Shown here: positions 6,319-15,882 of the stretch, piece after piece
Layout of the letters: every line of letters begins with the position of its first letter
Numbering within the stretch: the stretch's first letter is position 1
Assembly (NCBI GenBank): GCA_035270125.1
Contig: DATFIM010000022.1
Coordinates: forward strand, 1-40,821
Length of the DNA: 40,821 nt
Reading direction: 5' to 3'
From: Halanaerobiales bacterium
Lineage (GTDB): Bacteria; Bacillota; Halanaerobiia; Halanaerobiales; DATFIM01
The notes under the pieces: model-generated
Seen by the model: the letters and a program-made list of their open reading frames with translations, nothing else
What the model was told of the DNA's origin: nothing
Database searches by the model: none
Translations under genes and position numbers: made by a program

Positions 6319-9060
6319 TTAAGCTAATCTCACCTTAATTTTTAATATCTCAGATTTATTATAATTAGTAATTAAATCTCTACTGATTACAGCTTTTTTA
6401 TCTTCTAAACCAAAGTCAATGTCTTTATTATTTAATTTTATGTTTTTAATCTCATATTCTTTATAATCAAGGTTTTTATTATTTTCATATATTACAGAAA
6501 TATCTCTTTTAGCAAAAATTGTTTCTATTTTTGCTCTTCCATTTTTATCAAAATGCTCAGCCAATAATTTTGGAACCAGAACTAAATCTCCCAGTTCACC
6601 GCTTATTCCATAAACTTGAGTGACCATAGTCAACAAAAGCCAGCTAGCTGAACCTGTTAAATAATGATACATACCTCTACCTCGATTATTGAAATATTCA
6701 GGAATTCCAGGATAAATCTTACTTTCTTCAAAATTAATAGATTGATTATAAATAGAATTTATAACTTCATTACCTGCTTCAGCAAATCCTCTTTTATAAA
6801 GTGCATTACTATACATTACAGCCATATGATTGAACATAGCTCCATTTTCTTTATGACCATAGGCAAAACCAAAAGCTCTTCCCATATTTAATAAAATTTC
6901 TTTGAAATTAGTATTTAAACGATAAGCTTCAAAATTATCATCTTTTAAATATTCATTAGTACTTTTTACTATTTCTTCAATCTGATCATCTGTAGCTACA
7001 CCGCTCATAATAGGAAAAACTTGTCCTGTTAAAGTCATTCTAAATCCTAGTGAATGATCTCCTTCAAGTCGTTCTCCATTATTGTCATAATAACCATTAA
7101 AATGTTTATATCCTTTTTCATTTTCAAGCCATTCATTTTCTCTAATATTTTCTATTATCCAATTTGCTTTTTTCTCTATATCAGCAATTAAAGAATCAAT
7201 AGCAAACTTCTTCTTTTCCCCTGAAACTTTATTCTGATAGGAAGAAAAATATTTATCTAACAGTTCTTTTTTTGCACTAACTGAGTCATAATTAACTTTG
7301 TTATATATAGAGTCAAACAAATATTTCATTTCAGAAGCCAGTTTAATATTTTTTATATTTTTTTCAGATTTTAGTTTTCTTAAAAACTCAGCTATTTCCA
7401 ATAAATTGCTGGCATAGAGTGCAGTAAAAGCAACACTTTCTCCATTTTCCTCAGCCATATCAAATCCGTCATTCCAATCTCCAGCCTCTAATTTAAAATT
7501 ATTATTTTCACCAACATTGAAAAATAAACTAAGATGTTGAATTAATAAATGCTCTAAAATACTTCCCTGATAAATTTGATTATTGAAATCTAATAATTTA
7601 TTCCCATAATCCTCATTCCATTCTTCATCAATTTCTGTACCAAAAGAAGTGTGTGAATCTTTAAAATAACTCTGATTTTCAAGCAAGAAATCCAAATCTC
7701 CACTTCGATCAATATATAGTTTGGTAGTCAAAAAAGGCCAGGCACCGTGGTCCATCCAGACTCGGCTGATATTATTACGGTCAGCTATAAATTCTCCTGG
7801 TTCAGACCCTATAATTGTAGCATTTGTACCATCAAAACGAACACCAGCAAAATTATTATACAAAATGTCTCTTACATTTTCAGGCTCCATTAATAACAAG
7901 CCAAGAGAATCCTGCCATAGATCTCGCCAACCTCTTCCTCCCCGGCCATAATCATGGTGAGGTAAAAATGAACATCCAAAAATTCTTCTCAAAATAGGTT
8001 GCAAACTCACCCAGCGCATCCACTGATCAAAATCATTATTTCCAGACTCTAACTGAAATTTATCTAATTTATTCTTCCAAAATTTCTTATTTTCAGCAAG
8101 ATACTTATTAAATTTTTCATGGCTACAATATTTTTTTACAGCAGTTTTAATTAACTTATTATCTTTATTTTCATCAATGACTATTGCCAATATATAACTT
8201 TTTTCCTCATTAGGAGCCAAAGTAATATCTTTAAATCTTAAAGCTCCCATAGTTTCATAACCCTCTACTTCTGCCCCTGCATTTAAATAATCATTATTAA
8301 CTTTTGCAGCTTTTCCTGGCCAATCTAAAAATCCTTCTTCTCCAATAAAATCTTCAAGAACTGGATAAAAACCTATAGCTTTTTCAGAATTATCTTCAGT
8401 TCCTAAAACAGCATAAGAAACATAATTTTTCTTATGACCTCTCTCATCAAAAGATAAAGTAGGGGTTACAACTATTCCATCTTCTATTGTTTTTGTTCTT
8501 TGAAGTAAAGAAGTTACATGGCGGTGATCTCGTAGATTATCTGCAGATCTTCCATAAATTGGAATAGCGGAAGTAGGAGTAATTTTAATTTCCTCATCTC
8601 CATTATTTATAATTTTAACCTTCATTAATTCAACCTGATCATGATTTGCAGGCACAAAATTTGTTATTTCTGATTTAATTTTTAGTTTTTCACTTTTCCT
8701 AATAATTTTATGCCATAAAAAACCTGCTTTCACAGTTGTTTTTTCATCGTTTTTATCTAAATATTTTTTAGAATGCTGAGCTGCAGAATTGCCAGTTGCA
8801 GACCACAACTTCTTATCATTAATTAATAACCAAAAATTCCTTGCTGATCTATTATTATGAAGATTTTCTACAGACACAGGCTCCATTGCAAAAGTATTCT
8901 GTCCTGTTTTTATATCTCCATTTAATTTTGGTGTAATTGCCGACATCATTCCTACTTCATTTGTTAAAGGAAAATATATACGATTATAATTATCAGCATT
9001 TTCTAACTTAAATTCCCCAGAATTACCTGTAAAATGCCATTCATTATTTTCTTTACTCAA
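6319..9060 (-). CDS. GH94 glycoside phosphorylase, laminaribiose phosphorylase-like
   Basis: This is a cytoplasmic inverting phosphorylase of about 913 aa with the GH94 layout: N-terminal beta-sandwich, helical linker, (alpha/alpha)6 barrel and a C-terminal beta domain. The motifs are GRGGRGWRDLWQD (phosphate/sugar site, about 375-387) and AGDWNDGFDMAE with the catalytic acid Asp at about 531-534. The length and layout match laminaribiose phosphorylases (about 910 aa), longer than cellobiose phosphorylases. It would convert laminaribiose and phosphate into glucose 1-phosphate and glucose. I prefer TTG at 9060 over GTG at 9069: SD AAGGTG lies 6 bases before TTG, whereas the GTG is part of the SD. 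It directly follows the ATPase genes. The specificity is inferred from length and context; cellobiose is the alternative. Confidence 0.88.
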   Translation of the reverse strand: MSKENNEWHFTGNSGEFKLENADNYNRIYFPLTNEVGMMSAITPKLNGDIKTGQNTFAMEPVSVENLHNNRSARNFWLLINDKKLWSATGNSAAQHSKKYLDKNDEKTTVKAGFLWHKIIRKSEKLKIKSEITNFVPANHDQVELMKVKIINNGDEEIKITPTSAIPIYGRSADNLRDHRHVTSLLQRTKTIEDGIVVTPTLSFDERGHKKNYVSYAVLGTEDNSEKAIGFYPVLEDFIGEEGFLDWPGKAAKVNNDYLNAGAEVEGYETMGALRFKDITLAPNEEKSYILAIVIDENKDNKLIKTAVKKYCSHEKFNKYLAENKKFWKNKLDKFQLESGNNDFDQWMRWVSLQPILRRIFGCSFLPHHDYGRGGRGWRDLWQDSLGLLLMEPENVRDILYNNFAGVRFDGTNATIIGSEPGEFIADRNNISRVWMDHGAWPFLTTKLYIDRSGDLDFLLENQSYFKDSHTSFGTEIDEEWNEDYGNKLLDFNNQIYQGSILEHLLIQHLSLFFNVGENNNFKLEAGDWNDGFDMAEENGESVAFTALYASNLLEIAEFLRKLKSEKNIKNIKLASEMKYLFDSIYNKVNYDSVSAKKELLDKYFSSYQNKVSGEKKKFAIDSLIADIEKKANWIIENIRENEWLENEKGYKHFNGYYDNNGERLEGDHSLGFRMTLTGQVFPIMSGVATDDQIEEIVKSTNEYLKDDNFEAYRLNTNFKEILLNMGRAFGFAYGHKENGAMFNHMAVMYSNALYKRGFAEAGNEVINSIYNQSINFEESKIYPGIPEYFNNRGRGMYHYLTGSASWLLLTMVTQVYGISGELGDLVLVPKLLAEHFDKNGRAKIETIFAKRDISVIYENNKNLDYKEYEIKNIKLNNKDIDFGLEDKKAVISRDLITNYNKSEILKIKVRLA

Positions 9061-9079
9061 ACTCCTCACCTTCCAATTA

Positions 9080-10015
9080 TTATTTATTTAATTCTTCGTC
9101 ACTAAATAACACACTATGATTTTCCTCTATTTCAACAAAACCTTTATCTTTATTTTTATTATAAAATTCCCTAACATCATTAACTACCTGTTCAGGTAAA
9201 AATTCTTCATCTGGATCCCAACGTTCTCCAATTTCAGGTACAGCTTCAAAAAGCATCTGAGTATAGGGATGGGTTGCATTTTCGTATATCTTTTTAGTAT
9301 CCCCTCTTTCTACAAGTCGACCTTTATACATAATTAATGATTTATCACTAATATAATATCCTAAATTTAAATCATGAGTAATAAATATAACTGACATTCC
9401 ATTCTTTTTACAGGTTTCAATCAATAAATTTAAAACTCCAATTCTGGTAGATGCATCAAGCATACTGATTAACTCATCTGCAATTAAAATATCAACATCC
9501 ATTAAAAGTGCTCTAGCAATAAGTAATCTCTGCAGTTGTCCTCCACTTAATTGATGAGGAAATTTACCTAGAGTTCTGTCTGGATTTAAATTAACATCAC
9601 AAAGTGCTTTTTTAATTGCCCTGTCTTTATCTTCATAACCTAAATCAAAAGAATCAAAAATCATATCAAAAACCCTGTCTACTCTATAAAGTGGATTAAA
9701 CGTAGCAAATGGATCCTGAAAAATCCCCTGAACATTTCGATAATAATTCTTAAGTTCATCTTTATCATCGATTACTGAAATATCTTTTCCTCTATAAGTG
9801 ATTTTTCCTTCTGTTGGATTTATTAATTTTAAGATCAACTTACCAACTGTAGTTTTACCACTACCACTTTCACCAATAAGTGAAATTATTTTTCCTTTTT
9901 CTATATCAAATGATATATCTTTAGCAGCAACTGTATATTCTGGATTAAAAAATCCACATTTAAATACTTTAGTTAAACCATTTACTGACATTACACATTC
10001 ATTATTTTTTGCCAT
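9080..10015 (-). CDS. ABC transporter ATP-binding protein, DppF/OppF type
   Basis: This 311-aa nucleotide-binding subunit belongs to a dipeptide/oligosaccharide-type importer. Walker A is GESGSGKTT (about 54-62), the signature is LSGGQLQRLLIARAL, Walker B is ILIADELISMLD and the switch is FITHDL. The residue after the catalytic Glu is Leu where the family usually has Pro (DEP). A C-terminal oligopeptide-type extension (HPYTQMLFEAVPE) follows. The gene overlaps the end of the partner ATPase by 14 bases, indicating translational coupling. In this locus the transporter probably imports beta-glucan oligosaccharides, as the related Thermotoga cellobiose/laminaribiose systems do. Confidence 0.9.
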   Translation of the reverse strand: MAKNNECVMSVNGLTKVFKCGFFNPEYTVAAKDISFDIEKGKIISLIGESGSGKTTVGKLILKLINPTEGKITYRGKDISVIDDKDELKNYYRNVQGIFQDPFATFNPLYRVDRVFDMIFDSFDLGYEDKDRAIKKALCDVNLNPDRTLGKFPHQLSGGQLQRLLIARALLMDVDILIADELISMLDASTRIGVLNLLIETCKKNGMSVIFITHDLNLGYYISDKSLIMYKGRLVERGDTKKIYENATHPYTQMLFEAVPEIGERWDPDEEFLPEQVVNDVREFYNKNKDKGFVEIEENHSVLFSDEELNK

Positions 10016-10994
10016 TTAAATCACTTCCTAATTCTTTCCAACGCCAGCAGGAGACAAAATGATCTTCTGCTACCTTTTCTCTTTCTGGATTTTTTTCACA
10101 TTTATCTATTGAATAAGGGCAGCGCTGTCTAAAACGACAACCTTCATCAATATTTAATAAATAAGGAGGAGTTCCTTTTATTCCAGATAATTTTTTGTCA
10201 TTATACTGAATACCTACCTGTGGAAGAGAGTCAATTAAAGCTCTAGTATAAGGATGGCGAGGATTATTAACAATCTCATCAGTAGGTCCAATTTCTGCAA
10301 AATTTCCAGCATACATTATCATTATCCGGTCAGCTATCTGATATAATATTGATAAATCATGTGTTATAAAAATTGAAGATTTTATTATTTCTAAATCTCT
10401 TAAATTAGAAAGCATTGTAGCTACAAAGCGCTGAGAACTAACATCTAAAGCAGATGTTATTTCATCGGCAATTAAAAATTCTGGATCTAAGATTGTAGAT
10501 ATAATCATAATAACTCTTTGTTTCATTCCACCTGATAATTCAAAAGAATATCTATTTAAAACTGATTCATCAAGATTAACTAAGTCTAAGCGATCTTTTA
10601 CTTTCTTAAAAAATTCTTTATTTGTTTTCACTCCATGCTGTTTTGCTAAATCTGATATATAAGTTTTTATTTTTTTAGTAGGAGAAAAAGCATCTAAAGC
10701 ATATTGAGGAATTAAAGAAATTGTTCTTAAACGCAATTTTTTAAATTCTTTTTCACTCATATTCATTATCTTGTTTCCAACTAAATCAACCTCACCAGAC
10801 ATATATTTTAGAGGTCTTTTACAGGAAATAAAAGTATTAGCTAACGTACTTTTTCCACAACCAGATTCACCTGCTAACCCCAGAATTTCTCCTTTTTTTA
10901 AATTAAATGTTACATTATCTACTGCTTTAACCTGACCTTTTAAAATATCATAATATGCTTTTAAGTTTTTTACTTTTAATATATTTTCAGTCAT
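10002..10994 (-). CDS. ABC transporter ATP-binding protein, DppD/OppD type
   Basis: This 330-aa ATPase partners the DppF-type subunit. Walker A is GESGCGKST (about 42-50), the signature is LSGGMKQRVIMI, Walker B is FLIADEITSALD and the switch is FITHDLS. The C-terminal oligopeptide/dipeptide-type domain contains the Cys-rich stretch CRFRQRCPYSIDKC, seen in OppD/DppD proteins where it can bind an iron-sulfur cluster. The gene starts 3 bases after the permease stop and its end overlaps the next ATPase gene, so the four membrane/ATPase subunits form one tight block. Confidence 0.9.
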   Translation of the reverse strand: MTENILKVKNLKAYYDILKGQVKAVDNVTFNLKKGEILGLAGESGCGKSTLANTFISCKRPLKYMSGEVDLVGNKIMNMSEKEFKKLRLRTISLIPQYALDAFSPTKKIKTYISDLAKQHGVKTNKEFFKKVKDRLDLVNLDESVLNRYSFELSGGMKQRVIMIISTILDPEFLIADEITSALDVSSQRFVATMLSNLRDLEIIKSSIFITHDLSILYQIADRIMIMYAGNFAEIGPTDEIVNNPRHPYTRALIDSLPQVGIQYNDKKLSGIKGTPPYLLNIDEGCRFRQRCPYSIDKCEKNPEREKVAEDHFVSCWRWKELGSDLNGKK

Positions 10995-10997
10995 AAT

Positions 10998-11861
10998 TTA
11001 CATCTCCCTTAATCTAGGGTTAAAGGCTGCATCTAAGCCTGTATTTATAAAATAAAGTGCTGTAATTAAAATCGCAAGTATTAATCCAGGTATTATAGCC
11101 CACCACCACATACCAAGTTGTATTCCATTCCAGTTTACAGCATTCTGCATTACAAGTCCCAGAGAAATTCCTTTAGTTGGGCCAAGACCTAAAAATTCAA
11201 GCTGAACGGTGGCCAACATCGTACTATTAAACTGTTGAATAAATACCATAAATACATATGAAAACATGTTTGCTGCAATATCTTCTCTTAGAATTCTACC
11301 AACACTTATCGCAGATATTCTTGATAAGGAAACATATTCTTCATTTTTTAAAGAAAGTGTCTGTGACCTAACAGCTCTAGCAGTCCAGGGCCATGCAGTT
11401 AAAGAAACAATTACAGCCATAATTACAACCCCTCTAACCTCAAGAAACGCAGCAATTACAATCAACAAAGCCAGTTGAGGAATTACCACAAAAATATTTG
11501 TAAGCATCATTAAAAGTTCATCAAAAATTGTACCTCCATAATAACCTGCTAAAAATCCAATTACACAACCGACTAAAGTTGCTATTGTACCGGCTATTGC
11601 TCCAACTAAAAGGGTTGAACGTAAACCATAAACTGTTCTAGTAAATACATCTCTCCCATCAATAGTTGTTCCAAAAAAATGTTGACTGGATGGAGGTAAA
11701 TATCCTGCTCCTGCATATTCATCATACTCATATTTTGATATCATAGGTCCAAAAACTGCTAACATAAATACTAAAACAACTATTGTTAGGCCAAATATAA
11801 CCTTTTTGTTTGTTAATGCATAATATAAGTTTTCATGTTTTGCCCAAAAGTTTTTTAACAT
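10998..11861 (-). CDS. ABC transporter permease, DppC/OppC type
   Basis: This 287-aa inner-membrane permease has about six membrane helices. The first (about 22-44) is followed by the periplasmic segment with FGTTIDGRDVFTR that is characteristic of OppC/DppC. The EAA-like loop appears as LSLKNEEYVSLSRISAIS. It begins 3 bases after the stop of the other permease, with its SD (GAGGAG) inside that gene's last codons. Confidence 0.9.
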   Translation of the reverse strand: MLKNFWAKHENLYYALTNKKVIFGLTIVVLVFMLAVFGPMISKYEYDEYAGAGYLPPSSQHFFGTTIDGRDVFTRTVYGLRSTLLVGAIAGTIATLVGCVIGFLAGYYGGTIFDELLMMLTNIFVVIPQLALLIVIAAFLEVRGVVIMAVIVSLTAWPWTARAVRSQTLSLKNEEYVSLSRISAISVGRILREDIAANMFSYVFMVFIQQFNSTMLATVQLEFLGLGPTKGISLGLVMQNAVNWNGIQLGMWWWAIIPGLILAILITALYFINTGLDAAFNPRLREM

Positions 11862-11864
11862 AAC

Positions 11865-12854
11865 TTACATCTCCTCTGTATATGAAAGTCTTACTCGCGG
11901 ATCAATAAACATATAGATTATATCTACAGTAAAGTTTGCTACTAAAACCATAGTGACAATTGTTAGAAATATTCCCTGCATCAAAAAATAATCCTGATTT
12001 TGTACTGCATTCAGAAGTAATCTTCCCAAACCAGGATAGTTAAATACTACCTGAACTGTAATAGCTCCTCCTACAATTCTACCTAATCTTAGAGCAAGAC
12101 CTGTAACCTGAGGTAAAACTCCATTTCTAAAACCATACTTACGGATTAACTTTCTTGAAGAACCTAATGTTTCCATATATTTTGAATAATTTGAGCTTTT
12201 CTCATACATAATCATATTTCTCATCCCGATAGCCCATCCTCCAAGCTGTACTAAAAACATAGTGAAAAATGGTAAAAACCAGTGGTGTAAAAAATTTATA
12301 ATAAAACTAAAGTTTAAACCTGGAGATGCAGTTGAACTATAAGCTCCGCTGATTGGAAACCACCCAATAACTACTCCAAAGAAAAAGGCCACAATTCCAG
12401 CCATCCAAAAATATGGTGAAGCTGCTAAAAAATAAAAGAAGGGCATTGTTGTTTTATCAACTCTTTTATTAGTACCTGAATATGCTCCTAATTTATTTCC
12501 AACTACCCAACTTGATATAATTGCAGGAAGTAATACAGAAATATCAAATACTATTGCTCTTTTTATAATATCTAAAACTGGAGTTGGAAACTGAATAATT
12601 GAAATCCCAAAATCAAGCGTAAAAATCGATTTCCAAAAATTTACATACTGTAGCCATAAAGGCTGATCAAGATTAAATAACAAAGTAAGCTGATCTTCTA
12701 AAATCTGACGCCCACCTTCCATACCTGAAAAACGAGATAAAAGTGATTGAATTGGATCACCAGGCATCATTCTTGGAATAAAAAAGTTGATAGTAACTGC
12801 AAGAATAAATGTTATTATATAAATTACTATTTTTTTCGCTAAATATCTACCCAT
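11865..12854 (-). CDS. ABC transporter permease, DppB/OppB type
   Basis: This 329-aa permease has an N-terminal helix (about 9-27), the MMPGDP motif (29-34) and further helices of the BPD_transp_1 domain. The cytoplasmic loop reads YSKYMETLGSSRK and the C-terminus RVRLSYTEEM. Together with the OppC-like subunit it forms the translocation channel. A good SD (AAAGGAGGAG) precedes the ATG. It is separated from the binding-protein gene by a strong hairpin, which suggests the binding protein is made in excess. Confidence 0.9.
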   Translation of the reverse strand: MGRYLAKKIVIYIITFILAVTINFFIPRMMPGDPIQSLLSRFSGMEGGRQILEDQLTLLFNLDQPLWLQYVNFWKSIFTLDFGISIIQFPTPVLDIIKRAIVFDISVLLPAIISSWVVGNKLGAYSGTNKRVDKTTMPFFYFLAASPYFWMAGIVAFFFGVVIGWFPISGAYSSTASPGLNFSFIINFLHHWFLPFFTMFLVQLGGWAIGMRNMIMYEKSSNYSKYMETLGSSRKLIRKYGFRNGVLPQVTGLALRLGRIVGGAITVQVVFNYPGLGRLLLNAVQNQDYFLMQGIFLTIVTMVLVANFTVDIIYMFIDPRVRLSYTEEM

Positions 12855-12876
12855 TTTTGCTCCTCCTTTATAAATA

Positions 12877-12904
12877 ACAGGTCCGATAATATTATCGGAC
12901 CTGT
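12877..12904. terminator. intra-operon hairpin (perfect 28-bp palindrome) between binding protein and permease genes
   Basis: A perfect 14+14 inverted repeat, one arm being ACAGGTCCGATAAT, lies in the 83-base gap. On the minus strand it is followed by an AT-rich stretch but no long T run, so it may act as a partial terminator or as a 3' mRNA-stabilising hairpin for the binding-protein message. Transcription must partly pass it to express the permeases. Confidence 0.75.
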
Positions 12905-12937
12905 ATATTAAAAGATATATTTTCCCCTCTTTTAATT

Positions 12938-14623
12938 TTACTTAGCTGGTTCTATGTTAATTAGAGTTTCAATCATACCTAACTGATAGGCATTACCCCA
13001 ACTAACTGGAACACCATATGGATCATTTTCATTAGGCCAGTTTGTCCAGTATTGAGTTGTTTGCTGTGCCCATAAACCATTATGCCATAGAGGTACACTT
13101 GGCATATCTATTAATAATGTTTTCTGTATCTCAGAAGCTAGTTCCTGCTTTTCTTCTTCATCTTTTATCATATTGAACTGGTCAATTTTTTTGAATAATT
13201 CAGGATTATCATAAGCTCCCCAATTACCATTAGTTATTTGTTCACCATGGATACTACTGTTTGCAACACCATTCCAGTAATCAAATGGAGTAGAAGATAG
13301 TGTTGTCTGGAAAACCCCAATCATCATATCAAAGTTTTTATTAAAACGTCTATTATCAAATAGTGAACTATCAGGGAAATCGGGAGTAATCTTAATACCA
13401 ATTTCTTCAGCATCAGCTGAAATTGATCTAACTGCTGACATCCAGTCAGTCCAACCACTTGGAACCATAATTTTCAATTCAAGTGGATCTCCATTTGGCA
13501 TTTCTCTCCAGCCATCACCATCTTCATCAACATAACCTGCATCAATTAGTAAACCTTTAGCTTTTGTAGGATTATATTCAAAACCATAATCTTCTACTAC
13601 TTCTTCATCAAGATAAGATTCCCAGCCTTCTCCAAATAATCCTGTAGGATTAGATGGCTTTACCAGACCGCCATAAACTTTATTTACAATATTATCTTTA
13701 TTAACCATAAAAGCCATTGCTCTTCTAAATTGAGTATCATCCATTGGTTCTCGAGTTGTATTCATATACATTAGAGCAGTATTCCAGGAAAGCATATAAG
13801 GCTCTTCTTCATACCAGGTTTTTAACCCAAATTGTTTTTTAACTCTTTGAACTCCTGGAATAAAGTTATTACTTAAATCAAGCTCACCCTTCATTAACAT
13901 TCCCATTACAATATTATTACTCTGATTTACAAGATCAACAAGATATTTAGGAGTAGGCTGACCAAATACATCATTACCCCACCAATCATCATTTCTTTCC
14001 CAAACCATTCTATCCTGACCAGCTTCTTTAGCAGTATAAGGACCTGTACCAACTGGATCTTTCATAGCATTAGTAATTAATTGATCTGAAGGAATTTCAC
14101 TCCAGATATGTTCTGGAATAATATAACGTTCATACAATTCTGCATTCCATTCTGCATAATGCGGCTCACTAAATGTAAATCTTACTGTATAATTATCTTC
14201 AGCTTTTACAGATTCCATCCAGTTCCATATTGGAGAATAGAAAACATCATTTTCTTTGGCCAATTCATATGTGAAAACAACATCTTCAGCATTAAATTCT
14301 TCTCCATCATGCCAATTAATATTCTCTCTCAAATTAAGAACATATTCGTCATCTGATACCCATTCTCCACTTTTAGCTAACCAGGGAGTATACTCATCTT
14401 TCACAGGATTATATGAAAACATAGGCTCATATACCAAACCTCCTGTACCAGGAGTACAGTTAGGAATCAAAATATTCCAGGTTGATGGAGGACCCCACAT
14501 AGCACCAGAAACTACCAATGTCTTATCACGATCTAATTCCAAGGCAAATGAAACTGTACTAAAAGCCAAAACCAATACCAACACTAAAGTTAAAAATAAA
14601 GATAATTTTGAATAAAACTTCAC
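12938..14623 (-). CDS. extracellular solute-binding protein, family 5 (oligosaccharide/oligopeptide)
   Basis: This periplasmic SBP_bac_5 protein of 561 aa captures the ligand for the DppBCDF-like importer. I chose GTG at 14623, which gives a clean signal peptide (KFYSKLSLFLTLVLVLVLAF, then ...STVSFA) behind SD AAGGGGTG; the frame stays open upstream to 14728, but that stretch contains the operator and a hairpin. The mature protein shows the family pattern (LVYEPMFSYN, WHDGEEFNAEDVVFTYE, NKDNIVNKVYGG). There is no lipobox Cys, so the protein would be free in a periplasm. The glycan ligand is inferred from the neighbours, and from the many Trp residues, which suit sugar binding. Confidence 0.9.
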   Translation of the reverse strand: MKFYSKLSLFLTLVLVLVLAFSTVSFALELDRDKTLVVSGAMWGPPSTWNILIPNCTPGTGGLVYEPMFSYNPVKDEYTPWLAKSGEWVSDDEYVLNLRENINWHDGEEFNAEDVVFTYELAKENDVFYSPIWNWMESVKAEDNYTVRFTFSEPHYAEWNAELYERYIIPEHIWSEIPSDQLITNAMKDPVGTGPYTAKEAGQDRMVWERNDDWWGNDVFGQPTPKYLVDLVNQSNNIVMGMLMKGELDLSNNFIPGVQRVKKQFGLKTWYEEEPYMLSWNTALMYMNTTREPMDDTQFRRAMAFMVNKDNIVNKVYGGLVKPSNPTGLFGEGWESYLDEEVVEDYGFEYNPTKAKGLLIDAGYVDEDGDGWREMPNGDPLELKIMVPSGWTDWMSAVRSISADAEEIGIKITPDFPDSSLFDNRRFNKNFDMMIGVFQTTLSSTPFDYWNGVANSSIHGEQITNGNWGAYDNPELFKKIDQFNMIKDEEEKQELASEIQKTLLIDMPSVPLWHNGLWAQQTTQYWTNWPNENDPYGVPVSWGNAYQLGMIETLINIEPAK

Positions 14624-14660
14624 GTTAACACCCCTTTTTTGTTTTTTGAACTTTCTATAT

Positions 14661-14686
14661 AAAAATCCCTTTAAAATACGGGATTT
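14661..14686 (-). terminator. hairpin between regulator and transporter operon
   Basis: On the minus strand AAATCCC (14680-14686) and GGGATTT (14663-14669) pair around a 10-base loop, followed by TTTTT. It probably terminates the upstream lacI transcript. Because it lies between the operator at 14694 and the binding-protein start, it could also attenuate the operon. Confidence 0.6.
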
Positions 14687-14693
14687 GTTAACT

Positions 14694-14709
14694 TTGTAAG
14701 CGGTTACAA
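14694..14709. promoter_or_regulatory. LacI-family operator upstream of the transporter operon
   Basis: TTGTAAGCGGTTACAA is a near-perfect 16-bp dyad with a central CG, typical of LacI/GalR operators. It lies 71 bases upstream of the binding-protein start and just after the stop codon of the regulator gene. It matches the sites at 15774 and 20591. Confidence 0.85.
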
Positions 14710-14724
14710 TAACAGCAATAAAAA

Positions 14725-15738
14725 TCATCTTATGTCTTTACATGATTCTCTTTCGATTAATTCAACAGGTAAAATAATTGGAGAACTACTTTTATCAGAT
14801 TTCCCCATCATACTTATCAATAATTGAGTAGCAGATTCCCCCATTTTCTTTTTATTCTGTTTAACTGTTGTTAAAGCTGGTTTAACATAACTGCTAACTT
14901 CTATATCATCAAAACCAATTATAGAAAAATCTTTTGGTATTTCAAGTCCTGCATCTTCAATTGCTCTCATTGCACCGATAGCCATAGTATCACTCTGACA
15001 AAAAATTGCTGTTGGCTGATCATCTAAATTTAATATTTTTTTTGCAGCCTTGTAACCACCCTTTTCAGAATATTTTCCATTAAATATCCAATCAGAATTA
15101 TATTTTATATTCAATTCTTCAAGAGCTTCTTCAAATCCTTTAAATCTATCATTAGTGGGTTTAGTTGCTTTAATTCCGGCAATCATTCCGATTTTTTTAT
15201 GGCCCATTTCTTTAAAATAATTAACAGCTTTTTTTGCCCCTGAAATATTATTAGACATTACATAAGAAGCATTTTCTCTCTTTATATCAATATCTACAAA
15301 TACAACAGGTATATCTGACTCTAATAATTTTGGTAAGTTAGGATCATCTTTTAACACTCCCATCAATACTACTCCATCAACATGACGATCCTGACATTTT
15401 TCAAGGTAACTAAATTCATCACCCCATTGCCTATTTGTAAAATAGAGAATGTCATAACCTTTTTTACCTAAATTCTTTTCCAGACCATAAATTACTTCTC
15501 TAAAAAATGGATGATGGAGGCCGCTATTGAAATGATCTGTAAAAAATACTCCTATTATATTTGATCTGTTAGTAGATAAACTTCTGGCAACAGTATTCGG
15601 TCTATAATTATTTTCTTTAATTATTTTGATTATTTTTTCTCTGGTTTCATCTTTTACAGCAGGATGGTCATTAATTACTCTAGAAACTGTTGCTGTGGAA
15701 ACATTAGCCTGAATTGCAATATCTTTTATTGTAGTCAT
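14725..15738 (-). CDS. LacI-family transcriptional regulator of the glucan locus
   Basis: This 337-aa protein begins with the classic LacI helix-turn-helix (TIKDIAIQANVSTATVSRVI, residues 3-22) and hinge (YRPNTVARSLSTNRS). A periplasmic-binding-like effector domain follows (GVFFTDHF, DGVVLMGV, PTAIFCQSDTMAIGAM, IGFDDIEVSSYVKPALTT). The start ATG has SD AAGGAGG. An operator 36 bases upstream of the ATG suggests autoregulation, and identical sites precede the transporter operon and the GH1 gene. The effector is probably a beta-glucan oligosaccharide, which is an inference from context. Confidence 0.93.
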   Translation of the reverse strand: MTTIKDIAIQANVSTATVSRVINDHPAVKDETREKIIKIIKENNYRPNTVARSLSTNRSNIIGVFFTDHFNSGLHHPFFREVIYGLEKNLGKKGYDILYFTNRQWGDEFSYLEKCQDRHVDGVVLMGVLKDDPNLPKLLESDIPVVFVDIDIKRENASYVMSNNISGAKKAVNYFKEMGHKKIGMIAGIKATKPTNDRFKGFEEALEELNIKYNSDWIFNGKYSEKGGYKAAKKILNLDDQPTAIFCQSDTMAIGAMRAIEDAGLEIPKDFSIIGFDDIEVSSYVKPALTTVKQNKKKMGESATQLLISMMGKSDKSSSPIILPVELIERESCKDIR

Positions 15739-15773
15739 TATTTTCCTCCTTATATTAATGTCTTAATTGTTTT

Positions 15774-15789
15774 TTGTAACCGATTACAA
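15774..15789. promoter_or_regulatory. LacI-family operator upstream of the regulator gene
   Basis: TTGTAACCGATTACAA is a 16-bp dyad 36 bases before the lacI-type start. A weak promoter candidate on the minus strand (TTAATT, 17 bp, TATAAC) lies immediately upstream of it, so binding would block transcription initiation. Confidence 0.85.
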
Positions 15790-15882
15790 TTACCTGTTAT
15801 ATTTATTCTTCTTGGTTGAATTAAATATTCCTTCTTTTTTATTATAATTTTTCAAATATTATATTATTTTTATTTTAAATCA

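Noticed and set aside
14256-14615. A 119-codon plus-strand frame inside the solute-binding protein gene
   Set aside because: It is an antisense shadow of a well-supported gene, with no SD and no domain.
14624-14728. The N-terminal extension of the solute-binding protein to an ATG at 14728
   Set aside because: The extension contains the operator and a hairpin and would bury the signal peptide. GTG 14623 has a proper SD and gives a clean signal sequence.
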